Source of the DNA: Procambarus clarkii
Taxonomy: Eukaryota > Arthropoda > Malacostraca > Decapoda > Cambaridae
Direction: 5' to 3'
DNA length: 64,000 bases
Assembly (NCBI RefSeq): GCF_040958095.1
Contig: NC_091152.1
Location: 17,340,296-17,404,295 of the forward strand
Positions 9,023-17,994 of the stretch are shown one piece after another (position 1 is the first letter of the stretch; every line of letters starts with the position of its first letter). Below the pieces are notes generated by a model that was not told the DNA's origin, did not search any database, and was given only the letters and a program-made list of their open reading frames with translations. The position numbers and the translations under genes are program-made.

Positions 9023-11134
9023 ATAGAGTAGCTTAGGCTATTTCTTTCTTTGTGGATTCAATATATAACTGATTTAAGAATATTCTAAACAAAGCACAGG
9101 AACGTAGTATACCATACAAATTGAATAGATCGTATACTAATGACCCAAAGTGGATAACAAAGAATTTGAAGAACCTTATAGGTAAAAAGAGAGCTTGGTA
9201 CAAAAGGATTAAAAATGGGGAGGTCACTTTAGAACAGGAATTCGTACAACTGGTTAGAAATGTTAAAAAAGAGATAAGGAAAGCAAAAAGGAACTATGAA
9301 GTTCGCATAGCAGGGCAAGCAAAGACAAATCCTAAAGGGTTTTTTCAGTTATATCGTACTAAGACTAGGGAAAGGATAGGTCCATTAAAAACTGAGACAG
9401 GTCAAATAACAGATAGTGATGAAGAGATGAGTAGTATTTTTAATAAATATTTTGTATCTGTATTTACTAAAGAGGAACTTAACAATATGCCTTCAGCCGA
9501 ACAAGTCTATGTGGGTGGGGACGAGGACAGGTTGACGAGTTTAGCAGTTACCAGGGAGGATGTTCTTAAACAAATAGTAAAACTCAAACCAAACAAATCC
9601 CCAGGGCCGGATGAAGTGTTTGCCAGGGTGCTTAAAGAATGCAAAGAGGAGCTTTGTGACCCACTGTCAACCATATTTAATAAATCAATAGAGTCAGGCA
9701 GAGTGCCAGAGTTTTGGAAAGTTGCTAATGTGATACCAGTTTTTAAGAAAGGAGATAGATCACTTGCGTCTAACTATCGACCAATTAGCCTAACGTCTAT
9801 TGTGGGAAAGTTACTCGAATCTATAATAGCAAATAAAATTCGTCTTCATCTTGAAAAACATAAATTAATAATTGAGTCGCAACATGGTTTTATAAATGGC
9901 CGTTCATGTTTAACAAATTTGTTATCTTTTTATTCTAGCATTGTTGAGGCAGTTGATAGTGGTAAGGATTGCGATGTTGTATACCTTGACTTTAGCAAAG
10001 CTTTTGATACAGTGCCACATGTAAGACTGATTAAAAAAATAGAGTCTCATGGTATTGGGGGTGCTATATTAAGCTGGATTAGGGCATGGCTATACCAAAG
10101 GAAACAGAGAGTTAGTATAAATGGAATCAAGTCAGAGTGGGAAAATGTTGTAAGTGGAGTGCCTCAAGGCTCTGTCCTGGGACCTCTGTTGTTTATAATA
10201 TATATAAATGATTTAGATTCAGGTTTGAGTAGCAACATTTGCAAATTTGCCGATGATACGAAAATCGGTAGGGAAATTAATTCGGAGGAGGACTCACTAT
10301 CACTTCAAGTTGATCTAGATAGGGTTTTGAAATGGTCAAAGGATTGGCAGATGCAGTTTAATGCTGATAAATGTAAAGTTCTGAGGTTAGGTAATGATGA
10401 TAGAGTTACAAGATACGAGCTAGATGGTATTGTGATTGCGAAGTCGGATTGCGAAAGGGATCTGGGAGTTATGATTAGTAAGAATTTAAAACAAAAGGAT
10501 CAATGCATAAATGTTCGTAATAAGGCAAATCGGACACTTGGATTTATTAATCGCAGCGTTAGTAACAAGACACCTGGTGTGGTTCTCAAGCTATATCTTG
10601 CTCTAGTTAGGCCCCATTTAGATTATGCAGTTCAGTTTTGGTCGCCATATTATAGAATGGATATAAATTCACTTGAACGTGTCCAGCGTAGGATGACTAA
10701 GTTAATTCCCCAAATTAGAAATCTTTCATATGAAGAAAGATTAACAAAGCTTAAGTTGCATTCACTGGAAAGGCGAAGAGTTAGGGGTGACATGATAGAG
10801 GTTTACAAGTGGATGAATGGACATAACCGGGGGGATATTAATAGGGTATTAAAAGTATCAACACAGGACAGAACACGAAACAATGGATATAAATTGGATA
10901 AGTTTAGATTTAGGAAAGACTTGGGTAAATACTGGTTCAGTAACAGGGTTGTTGATTTGTGGAACCAATTGCCGCGTAACATTGTGGAGGTGGGGTCCCT
11001 CGATTGTTTCAAGCACGGGTTGGACAAGTATATGAGTGGGATTGGGTGGTTATAGAATAGGAGCTGCCTCGTATGGGCCAATAGGCCTTCTGCAGTTACC
11101 TTTGTTCTTATGTTCTTATGTTCTTATGTTCTAC
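9023..11134 (+). mobile_element. CR1-type LINE, 5'-truncated, with 8-bp tail repeats
   Basis: The element contains the open reverse transcriptase frame and a short 3' untranslated region (CTGCCTCGTATGGGCCAATA). It ends in four tandem GTTCTTAT units at 11103-11134. Short 8-bp tail repeats instead of poly-A are characteristic of CR1 LINEs, which supports the clade call. The 5' boundary is uncertain. It abuts the minus-strand fragment ending at 9022. Confidence 0.85.
9073..11055 (+). CDS. CR1/jockey-type LINE reverse transcriptase, 5'-truncated but open
   Basis: A 660-codon frame is open from the stop at 9070-9072 to the TAG at 11053-11055. It encodes an ORF2-type reverse transcriptase that in the intact family copies LINE RNA at a nicked target. 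Visible motifs are KSPGPDEV (about 9595), the NYRPISLTSIVGKLLE finger, the catalytic LDFSKAFD (Asp at 9988), GVPQGSVLGPLL (about 10160) and the FADD box at 10246-10257 with both aspartates. A C-terminal tail follows (LERVQRRMTKL to YMSGIGWL). The AP endonuclease that should precede the RT is missing, so the frame has no authentic start: the first ATG lies well inside it, and TTG at 9121 is not convincing. It cannot move alone without an external nuclease. Absence of any stop over 2 kb suggests a recent insertion. Confidence 0.92.
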   Translation, partial: FKNILNKAQERSIPYKLNRSYTNDPKWITKNLKNLIGKKRAWYKRIKNGEVTLEQEFVQLVRNVKKEIRKAKRNYEVRIAGQAKTNPKGFFQLYRTKTRERIGPLKTETGQITDSDEEMSSIFNKYFVSVFTKEELNNMPSAEQVYVGGDEDRLTSLAVTREDVLKQIVKLKPNKSPGPDEVFARVLKECKEELCDPLSTIFNKSIESGRVPEFWKVANVIPVFKKGDRSLASNYRPISLTSIVGKLLESIIANKIRLHLEKHKLIIESQHGFINGRSCLTNLLSFYSSIVEAVDSGKDCDVVYLDFSKAFDTVPHVRLIKKIESHGIGGAILSWIRAWLYQRKQRVSINGIKSEWENVVSGVPQGSVLGPLLFIIYINDLDSGLSSNICKFADDTKIGREINSEEDSLSLQVDLDRVLKWSKDWQMQFNADKCKVLRLGNDDRVTRYELDGIVIAKSDCERDLGVMISKNLKQKDQCINVRNKANRTLGFINRSVSNKTPGVVLKLYLALVRPHLDYAVQFWSPYYRMDINSLERVQRRMTKLIPQIRNLSYEERLTKLKLHSLERRRVRGDMIEVYKWMNGHNRGDINRVLKVSTQDRTRNNGYKLDKFRFRKDLGKYWFSNRVVDLWNQLPRNIVEVGSLDCFKHGLDKYMSGIGWL

Positions 11135-11224
11135 CCTCGTCTATATGAGGTCCCTTAAGGGGGCTCACAAACCCATACAGTACACAATTATTAATCATAT
11201 TCTACATTTTACATTCCAATGGTA

Positions 11225-11335
11225 ATCACATGGCGTACTGTGAGAGCTCCTATTGATTATGCTGCCTCTGCCATTTCTTGTTTTGGTAAAGATAGACTAA
11301 ACAAATTGGAGAAGGTAAAAAATTTAAGCCATGGG
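11225..11335 (+). mobile_element. LINE remnant (reverse transcriptase C-terminal side)
   Basis: One frame reads VRAPIDYAASAISCFGKDRL and then NKLEKV, the conserved segment after the thumb of many arthropod LINEs. Only about 35 codons are recognisable. The flanks are unrecognised. Confidence 0.65.
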
Positions 11336-11392
11336 AATAATCCCAAGATTATCTAATAATCTTGGGAATAATCCCAAGATTATTCTCATTGC
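11334..11392. repeat. Alternating inverted repeats of an AATAATCCCAAGATTAT unit
   Basis: GGGAATAATCCCAAGATTAT, its reverse complement and the unit again follow one another, so the block can form two mutually exclusive hairpins. It sits directly after a LINE remnant. No function is inferred. Confidence 0.75.
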
Positions 11393-11727
11393 CCAAGAAA
11401 TAGTATTACTGAGATAATTATGATATGATTGAACATACAGAGTATTGGGGGATAGAATTTCAGAGATAAATGAGGCTTCGGCGATTAGCCTAACGTGAGG
11501 CGAGGGAGCTAATGAATTAATCCTCTCATTTTAAAAGGTGGGAAGAAATGAATAATGCATGTGAAGCATAATAAGATCCTTATGTTCTAATGTTACAGAG
11601 CATGATGTTCTACAGGAATGTATTTCATTTGCCGAAAAACCTATTAACACTATCACCTTAGCCAGAGACTCCCAACATTTTGAAATTTCTTCTTGCTCAG
11701 CATTTGCGCACCCCCAGTGTACAAATG

Positions 11728-11985
11728 CTGAGCCGGTCGGCTGAGCGAACAGCACGCTGGACTTGTGATCCTGTGGTCCCGGGTTCAATCTCGGGCGTCG
11801 GCGAGAAACAGTGGGCAGAGTTTCTTTCACCCTATGCCCCTGTTATCTAGCAGTAAAATTTGTACCTGGGTGTTAGTCAGCTGTCACGGGCTGCTTCCTG
11901 GGGGGGGGGGGGGTGGGTGGAGGTCTGGTCGAGGACCGAGCCGCGGGGACACTAAAGCCCCGAAATCATCTCAAGATAACCCCCT
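11728..11985 (+). mobile_element. S3 tRNA-derived SINE
   Basis: The head (GAGCCGGTCGGCTGAGCG, then CTGGACTTGTGATCCTGTGG and GGTCCCGGGTTCAATCTCGG) resembles a tRNA with A- and B-box positions for RNA polymerase III. The body is shared with a minus-strand copy at 22884-23146: CACCCTATGCCCCTGTTA, GTCACGGGCTGCTTCCTGG, and GCCGCGGGGACACTAAAGCC up to ATCTCAAGATAACC. The poly-G run at about 11901-11913 is expanded. Confidence 0.8.
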
Positions 11986-12189
11986 ATTACCTTCGAAGGT
12001 AACTCTATTCTTAACAATGACTTCCAATTCTATTTTTGTAAAACGTTTTTCCTGAACTTCTCCGCCAACATTTTCCATGACACGGGGTTGACCACTGCCA
12101 TCATTAGTGAATAGTTCATTTTCCTGAGACTCTTTCACCCGTGATACACCATCCTCTTCCTTACTTTCATTCCACACTACACCCTATCT

Positions 12190-12335
12190 GTTCGTTGTTG
12201 TTGTTTAAGATTCGCTACTCAGAACAATAAGTTCCAGTAGCACGGGCTATGGTGAGCCCGTAACTTACCTGGCTCAGGAGCGGGGCAAGAAGCACGGGCT
12301 ATGGTGAGCCTCGTGGACGGGAGATGTCTCCCATG
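12190..12335 (-). mobile_element. H2 hairpin repeat, partly duplicated
   Basis: The minus strand shows the (CAA)n tail at 12193-12207, then the CTACTGGAACTTATTGTTC-type hairpin, and two copies of the GCCCGTGCT/ACGGGCTCACCAT hairpin (12240-12260 and 12292-12310). The arrangement parallels the tandem H2 block at 22050-22255. Confidence 0.7.
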
Positions 12336-12383
12336 CCTATCTGTTTGCTATAGCTAACTTTTCTAGAGCTTCAATTCACTTGT

Positions 12384-12705
12384 AAGGGGGCCTGACGGCG
12401 AAGTGGACAATGCTCGTGATTAGTAGTCTTGAGGGTCTGGGTTCGATTCCCGGCGGAGGCGGAAACAAATGGGAAGATTTTCTTTCACCCTGACGCGCCT
12501 GTTCACCTAGCGGTAAATCTGGGAGCTAGACAGCTGCTACGGGCTGCTTCCTTGGGATGTGTGTGAAAATTAGGAATTAGCTGCTACGGGCTACTTCCTG
12601 GAATGAGTGTGTGGAAATTAGGATTAAGGACTTGACCCAAACGCTATACGTGCTAGTGGCTGTACAAAAATGTAATATTTCTTGTACAGATAAATAAAAA
12701 CAAAA
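12384..12705 (+). mobile_element. S4 tRNA-derived SINE with LINE-type 3' tail
   Basis: The head (GGGGGCCTGACGGCGAAGTG to GGGTTCGATTCCCGGCGGAG) has a clear B box. The body has a partial internal duplication (CTGCTACGGGCTGCTTCC at about 12534 and CTGCTACGGGCTACTTCC at about 12581). It ends in the same TTGACCCAAACGC, ACGTGCTAGTGGC and GTACAGATAAATAAA tail type found on other SINEs and on the J-LINE. That is consistent with mobilisation by a LINE with this 3' end. Confidence 0.75.
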
Positions 12706-13628
12706 TCAACTTTTCGAGGTATTCCAATATCTTCCTTGTGTACCGACCTCAGAATCCACGACGCTGCCTTACACCTCATCACAAGGGTACACTTAGGCTT
12801 GGTCTCTTACTGCCACTAGGCTATCCTTAATCGTCGCCGTGACTTTCTCACAAACGTTGGTCACTGAGGCTATCGTTGTTCCACAGTGTCTTCCTTGTTC
12901 CTGCTGTACGATCTTGCCTTCCATCGGGGCCTCGTATACTTTACTTATGGTTGCCGGCTTGGCATTTCTCACATGGGGCTGCATGAGAGAGAGCGGAACT
13001 AGCTGTGTGGATGCCTCCACAAATGCAGCAAGATGTGTGGCAGTGCACAATAGAAAGTTGTTTTCACATATCCATACATTAAAACATTGATTGTAACCGT
13101 GATATATATGTGCTCCAGCCTACAGTTTAGACCTATTGTCTTATGTATGACCCTCTGTCCTGCGTGACAGTGAATACTAGCATTATCCTCAATTTAATAA
13201 GACTATCAAAATCCTCAGATTAGGCAAAATTGTAATTAATTTTGTCAATAAAGATGTTAATAATAATAAGATGGCAAAAAATAAATTCTTCTTTGTCAGT
13301 CCTGACTACACCGTCGCAAGTCATGTTTCTTACCACTATACCAACATCTGGGGTCAAATTGATATTTACAAGTCATATGTCCACCAAACAGAACACTTCA
13401 TGCATAATGTAGGCTCCTTAATATATTTTGCCACTTTCCTGTATCCAAGTCCTTGCACAAAGAGTCTGTCTGGAGCCTCACCTTTTAACAAGGCAACAAT
13501 CTGACTGTTTTTCACCGCACACAATGTTCCTCTTTGTTTTGTTTTTTGTTCTAGTTCAATGTTTTTCATACAACACTTTAATTGATGAGATGAAGAAATT
13601 CAGGATCCAAGTATGTCGGATATCTAAA
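12706..13628. other. No gene recognised
   Basis: Several short frames are present on both strands, but none shows a recognisable domain, repeat or conserved motif. I see no RNA gene. The sequence between 13100 and 13628 is AT-rich and probably an old, unrecognisable repeat or plain intergenic DNA. Confidence 0.4.
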
Positions 13629-13640
13629 AACAATAACTTT

Positions 13641-13823
13641 GTTGACCAGACCACACACTAGAAGGTGAAGGGAAGACGACGTTTCGGTCCGTCCTGGACC
13701 ATTCTCAAGTCGATTGACTTGACCTGAGAATGGTCCAGGACGGACCGAAACGTCGTCGTCACTTCACCTTCTAGTGTGTGGTCTGGACAACATACTTTAG
13801 CCACGTTATTGTGACTCCTCGCC
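13641..13823. mobile_element. FB foldback element, copy A, with 12-bp TSD
   Basis: Two inverted arms of about 70 bp meet near 13715. They run from CCAGACCACACACTAGAAGG through GACGACGTTTCGGTCCGTC and ACCATTCTCAAGTCG. The second arm is followed by an extra CATACTTTAGCCACGTTATT tail. Flanking AACAATAACTTT at 13629-13640 and 13824-13835 is an exact 12-bp target-site duplication. Each arm holds a hairpin GAATGGTCC-AGGAC-GGACC followed by GAAACG, also found at PLE termini. Confidence 0.9.
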
Positions 13824-13835
13824 AACAATAACTTT

Positions 13836-14445
13836 ATTGTAAATTATGCCGACCTCAAGAATAACTTAACCTGTCAGTCGTTAGATGTTCCACTGCCTCT
13901 TCTGTCCCGCCCGTTATGTAGGGCCGGTGAACACTCTCCTTAAAAATTGGTTCATATTCACCAAATTCCTTGGCCAATTGAACGGTCCACTCCAGCTTCT
14001 GATGAAAAGTAAGTGGGACATGCCAAAGTAAATAACAGCCTCTTCCTTCCATTAATCCGTACCTCTTGCTGTATGTGGTCTTGTTCCATTCTTCAGGTCA
14101 GATTTTCCTGCTGAGTTTGTATAGAACTTTGTAACCCAGGTCCCGTCTGCCGTCGATCACTACACTTCTTAGCTCGTTCATCACTACCAGTATCACTTAA
14201 CTCTCTACGCGCACGTGGTCATTGCTACCTGAAAAGGTCTAGAATCGTGTTGTTCATTCTCCATCAAAGTCTCTGATTCACAAGTTCACATCTTTCTAGA
14301 GCGCTCCAGGACGCACCCTTCCTCGACCACGGCTGGAATAGTACTGTGAACTATCTGGTCTTGGAGTTAAAAAAATGTACTATGTGCAGGTGATATTTTG
14401 TTTCAGGGTAACGATATTCTAAATATTCAAAAGGGGCTGGACAAA
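13836..14445. other. No gene recognised
   Basis: Non-coding by inspection on both strands. Short frames have no recognisable domain. No repeat I can identify. Confidence 0.4.
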
Positions 14446-14455
14446 TTCTGAGACC

Positions 14456-14609
14456 GATGATTGATGAAGATTAAGTCACCCAAGAGGTGGCACGGGCATG
14501 AATAGCTCGTAAGTGGTGGCCCTTTTGAGCCATTACCAGTATCAATAGCTCATACTGGAGATCTGTGGAGGTGCGACTGCACCCTGCGTGACGGGAGATG
14601 TCTCCCGTC
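14456..14609 (-). mobile_element. H1 retroposon, slightly 5'-truncated, with TSD
   Basis: This minus-strand H1 begins at the CGGGAG/CTCCCG hairpin and ends in an (ATCA)n tail. The flanks TTCTGAGACC at 14446-14455 and 14610-14619 are a 10-bp duplication. The CCAGTATC/GATACTGG hairpin has one changed base pair (ATGAGC loop side). Confidence 0.85.
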
Positions 14610-14729
14610 TTCTGAGACCTGTCACCATTTAGGAATGGTTAATGAAGACAAAACCAGGTTGTATGTTGAAGTCGGAAGCCTATTACATTACCATTAAGCT
14701 GGGAAGTCTGAAAAAAGTGTTAAATTATA

Positions 14730-14945
14730 TTAATATTTAGCCACATATGTTGGATGTACCCATGAGAGTTTGGAGACTGAAATGAACAGATTGTTGGGTC
14801 AATGTCAGCAGATATTACAGCCTATGAAAGCCTTCGTGTGTTGTGGAAAGGGAGAGGCAGTCCCTGTGATATTTATGATATACGTGAGCACCGTGAGATC
14901 CCTTATTTGTTATGCTGTACATAACATTAGTATCATTAATACATT
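14730..14945 (+). mobile_element. LINE reverse transcriptase remnant
   Basis: One frame reads METEMNRLLGQCQQILQPMK and then a STVRSLICYAV segment. This matches the layout of the LINE region after the YxDD box, where a residue run before 'STVRSLIDYA' is conserved. There is no complete domain. Confidence 0.6.
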
Positions 14946-15043
14946 AGTAACATTAATACTGTGCTTCACGAGAATTAATTCCCTAATTTCCAAATTTCCC
15001 TAAACCCAATAATGAGAAGGTGGGCAAAGTGAGGGGAAGGTAG

Positions 15044-15080
15044 CACATAAAAGGCCAAGATGGTGGCGGAATTTGACAGT
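15044..15080 (+). promoter_or_regulatory. Probable TATA-type core promoter of the secreted heptad-repeat gene
   Basis: CACATAAAAGGCC at 15044-15056 is a good TATA-like box. The expected start 25-32 bp downstream falls around 15073-15082 (TTTGACAGTG), leaving a 5' untranslated leader of about 25-30 nt before the ATG at 15106. Strong TATA boxes close to the start codon are common in arthropod genes for secreted structural proteins. Inference only. Confidence 0.5.
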
Positions 15081-15105
15081 GACAAGGAACACGTTCAACA
15101 GCACC

Positions 15106-15205
15106 ATGTCTGGGACCTTCCTCCACCTGCTGCTGCTGGCGCTCGCCGGGCTCGCCGCCGCCAACCACAACCGCAGGAACCGTCCAGTACTCCGCCAGGA
15201 TGCTG
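15106..15205 (+). CDS. Exon 1 of a secreted heptad-repeat protein: signal peptide
   Basis: ATG at 15106 in the context CAGCACCATGTC opens 33 codons plus one base. These start MSGTFLHLLLLALAGLAAA, a textbook signal peptide with a leucine-rich core and an Ala-rich cleavage site near residue 19. A short basic stretch (NHNRRNRPVLRQDA) follows. The exon ends at a GT donor (CTG|GTAAAT at 15205/15206) in phase 1. Exon 2 at 18846 begins with the two bases (GT) needed to complete a Gly codon, so the phases match exactly. This exon is too short to stand out as a frame. I link it to exon 2 because of the phase match, the TATA box and the absence of another exon-like acceptor between them. An additional small exon in the 3.6-kb intron cannot be excluded. 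Confidence 0.7.
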
Positions 15206-15356
15206 GTAAATTTGTTGACTTCTAATAAATATATATATTTGATGAAATAATAAATATATCATCTTCATTGTTTTCCAGTTGGAACGTCACTACGTCACTG
15301 ATAAAGACTTCAATATAGTTTCGTAAACTGTACATTCACTGAACTTAAAGTACTCT

Positions 15357-15754
15357 GTTGACCAGACCACACACTAGAAGGTGAAGGGACGACGACGTTT
15401 CGGTCTGTCCTGGGCCATTCTCAAGTCGATTGTGATCGACTTGAGATGACAATCTACTTGAGAATGGTCCAGGACGGACCGAAACGTCGTCGTCCCTTCA
15501 CCATCTAGTGTCACGGGTCAACATACTTTAACCACGTTACTGTGACTCATCGCCACCATTTGGTCACCATTTGGTCCGGGAGACATCTTCCGTCACGTAG
15601 GGTGCAGTTGCGCCTCCACAGATCTCCAGTATCATCTTTTGATACTGGCAATGGCTCAAAAGGGCCACCACTTACGGGCTATTCATGCCCGTGCCACCTC
15701 TTGGGTGGCTTAATGTTCATCAATCATCAATCAATCAATCGACTCATCGCCTGT
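15357..15754. mobile_element. FB foldback element, copy B, carrying a nested H1
   Basis: Inverted arms as in copy A, from GTTGACCAGACCACACACTA to the CATACTTTAACCACGTTACT tail. It is flanked by TTAAAGTACTCT at 15345-15356 and 15755-15766 (12-bp duplication). Its distal tail is interrupted by an H1 retroposon. Without the H1 the element is about 200 bp, like copy A. Confidence 0.88.
15555..15740 (+). mobile_element. H1 hairpin retroposon, full length, inside FB copy B
   Basis: The 186-bp element starts ACCATTTGGTCACC and ends (ATCA)n. It is flanked by GACTCATCGCC at 15544-15554 and 15741-15751 (11-bp duplication of FB sequence). It postdates FB copy B. It shares its exact 5' end with the copy at 6733, which argues that this is the true start of the unit. 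Confidence 0.92.
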
Positions 15755-16094
15755 TTAAAGTACTCTCTCTCAATGTGGTAATTTAATGAACCAGAATTGT
15801 GTATTGAATTTTACGATATATAGCTCTTAAATTATACACTAGAATAATTTAGTTGTTGTCATTGACAAGAACTAAATTAGTAAACATGTATAAATGTTTT
15901 TATACATGTTATTTATACATGTTTATACATATGAGTCAAAATTTCACTCTGTAATAAGAAAGTTCAAAAGTCATTTATTCCAAATTAACATGTTAAAAAT
16001 TTAGAATTTAAATTGTTTCTCCTAGTGTTTGTTTAAGAAATCTGTGTTCCTAGTTTAGAAACCATCTTATATAATCTTATAATGATATAAGATT

Positions 16095-16195
16095 CTTATA
16101 TACAGCAGGTACAAACTGGATAAGTTTAGATTAAAAAAACCTTTAGTTGTTGATTTATGGAACAAAATACCGAGTAACACAATGGACTAAGAATG
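16095..16195 (+). mobile_element. CR1-type LINE C-terminal remnant
   Basis: One frame reads YKLDKFRLKK, a gap, then VVDLWNKIPSN. This corresponds to the C-terminal block of the 9073 reverse transcriptase (YKLDKFRFRKDLGKYW to LWNQLPRN). It is a short, old fragment. Confidence 0.7.
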
Positions 16196-16214
16196 GCTGG
16201 ATTAACAAATCCAT

Positions 16215-16480
16215 AAGGATTAACGAATCTGTAAGTTCGAACTTACGCCCGGGATGATCCCAGACGCTGCCTTAGTCGAATAGGCCACGATAAGGTCAGA
16301 TGTAACTGACCAGTTACCATGTCGTTAAGAACTCCCAGTTACAATTCTTTTGACCATGTCGTTGCCTAGTCGACTAAGACAGCGTCTGGGATCATCCCGA
16401 GCGTAAGTTCGAACCCTCAGCCTTGTGGATTTGTTCATTTCATGCATCACGCTATTGTGATTTTTGTGTGTATTGGTGAA
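16215..16480. mobile_element. S6 tRNA-derived SINE, two copies in inverted orientation
   Basis: A minus-strand head (about 16215-16290) and a plus-strand copy (about 16355-16480) share AGCGTCTGGGATCATCCC and a GTTCGAA B-box core. The plus copy continues into the TTGTGGATTTGTTCATTTCA body. They could form a hairpin of about 65 bp in stem length. Confidence 0.65.
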
Positions 16481-16561
16481 TTGCTTCATGCGAAGGTTAG
16501 GCAGGGGCCAGGCAGAGGACTGTATCTGTAATGGGTTCTGGCAGGTCAACTATAATATATA

Positions 16562-16690
16562 ATAATAATAATTTTTATTTAGGTAAGGTACATACATAAA
16601 GAGATTTTACAAAGTTTGTTGGCTTTATAGATAGAGCTAGTACATACAATGCCTAAAGCCACTATTACGCAAAGCGTTTCGGGCAACTCT
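16562..16690 (-). mobile_element. J-LINE 3' terminal fragment
   Basis: Minus-strand tail TGCCCGAAACGCTTTGCGTA, then TAGTGGCTTTAGGCATTG and TACCTAAATAAAAATTATT. It is followed by (ATT)-type repeats. No coding part remains. Confidence 0.75.
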
Positions 16691-16751
16691 CCTATCCTGT
16701 TTGCGTCAATGTTGTCCAGTCTTAGTTTTGTAGAATGCTTCATAAGAATGT

Positions 16752-16905
16752 AGTTATGGGGGTCCTGGTAGAACAATTGGGTTCGTTCTCGACGTACAAT
16801 CGAGAATTCCGGGTTCGAATCCCGGGCGGGACAGAAATGGTTGGGCGCATTTCCTATGATCTAATGTCTCTGTTCACCATGGACAACAATGCCTGGAGCG
16901 AAGAT
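16752..16905 (+). mobile_element. S2 tRNA-derived SINE
   Basis: The head reads GGGGGTCCTGGTAGAACAAT to GGGTTCGAATCCCGGGCGGG. It has a perfect B box (GGTTCGAATCC) and a paired T-arm (CCGGG/CCCGG). The body begins ACAGAAATGGTTGGGCGCAT. It is 3'-truncated compared with the copy at 29803. Confidence 0.75.
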
Positions 16906-17003
16906 TTAGAGTCGGGAAAATAAGTAAACTAAGCACTTTATGTATTATATACTATATATGAGTTTGGGTTGATATAAATAGGAGCTGCCTTGGATAGTCT
17001 AAC

Positions 17004-17152
17004 ACGGGAGACATCTCCCGTCACGCAGGGTGCAGTCGCACCTCCACAGATCTCCAGTATCAGCTCTTGATACTGGTAATGGCTCAAAAGGGCCACCACT
17101 TACGGGCTATTCATGCCCGTGCCACCTTTTGGGTGGCTTAATCTTCTCTCTC
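17004..17152 (+). mobile_element. H1 retroposon, 5'-truncated, with TSD, in a CR1 tail
   Basis: This is the cleanest hairpin set. The pairs are CGGGAG/CTCCCG at 17005-17020, GGTGC/GCACC at 17029-17042, CCAGTATC/GATACTGG at 17054-17076, ACGGGC/GCCCGT at 17102-17120 and GCCACC/GGTGGC at 17121-17137. The flanks GATAGTCTAAC at 16993-17003 and 17153-17163 are an 11-bp duplication. The target is a CR1-type LINE tail (GGAGCTGCCT, then GTCTTCTGCAGTTCC). Confidence 0.9.
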
Positions 17153-17242
17153 GATAGTCTAACAGGTCTTCTGCAGTTCCTGCTTTCCTTACACGGAATA
17201 CTAACCTTCTATTTCAGACTCGTGTATCACTGATTTTGTTTT

Positions 17243-17401
17243 GCTGGCTAGTTTATTGTGCACCCCATACTCATCCTGTGAGCGGTAGTTTATTGTGCAC
17301 CCCCATACTCATCCTGTGAGCGGTAGTTTATTGTGCACCCCATACTCATCCTGTGAGCGGTAGTTTATTGTGCACCCCATACTCATCCTGTGAGCGGTAG
17401 C
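17243..17401. repeat. 37-bp tandem repeat of a LINE 3' terminus
   Basis: Four units of TAGTTTATTGTGCACCCC, ATACTCATCCTGTGAGCGG occur. AGCGG starts at 17281, 17319, 17356 and 17393 (period 37-38). On the minus strand the unit is the 3' end of the K-LINE (GGTATGGGGTGCATAATAAA-like, compare 26575-26600), so the LINE tail itself has been multiplied. Confidence 0.9.
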
Positions 17402-17990
17402 GCAAAAAGCATTACAGAGGGCACAAAAGGTCTTTATCAGACCTCATCTTAGATTATTACATAAACAATTTCATCTATCATTCGCACCTTAAGTTACAGA
17501 GAAAGTGCTATTTCAAGAGCTGTATATTTACAGTAAGTCATCATACATTAATGGTAGGTCTTATCGCTAATACATAATAGTTTGACCAATGGAGATATTA
17601 CAGAGTCATAGGGGAGCTTCTGTTTATTATTAGTCCTCACAATACACTACTTGTTTCTGAATCTCATATGTCGTTTATCTACTGGAAGCGAAATATGGAT
17701 ACAGTGCAAGGCTTTCAGGTAATTTATCCATGGTAATAAGATAGGTTGCCATATCATACAGAGTGACCTTAGATTTATCTCTAAATGGCTCAATTTTACT
17801 ACAATCCAAGATATAGTGTTCGAGTGTGTGTCCCTGGCTATGTCCACACACTTTACACTTTACTTAATCTAGATCCCTATACAAGCCGAACTGCCAGAGA
17901 TACTTGTAGCCAAGTCTTATACGAGCTGTGACAACATCTGTTAGTCTACTGACTTTGTTACTTGACCGTATTCAAATATCCACACTCCCT
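17400..17990 (-). mobile_element. K-LINE C-terminal fragment
   Basis: The minus strand translates (one stop, at the codon after GLYRDLD) to TARIRLGYKYLWQFGLYRD, then CKVCGHSQGHTLEHYILDC. This is the C-x2-C...H...C zinc-binding tail found at the end of some LINE ORF2 proteins. The tandem 37-bp tail follows at 17401-17243. A related plus-strand copy lies at 25960-26600. Confidence 0.8.
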
Positions 17991-17994
17991 TTCA

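Noticed and set aside
9121..9123. TTG as start codon of the CR1-type protein
   Set aside because: The frame is open from 9073 and the copy is 5'-truncated within the protein, so there is no authentic start to choose.
12793..13090. Overlapping frames of about 85 codons on both strands
   Set aside because: No recognisable domain, splice signals or codon pattern on either strand.
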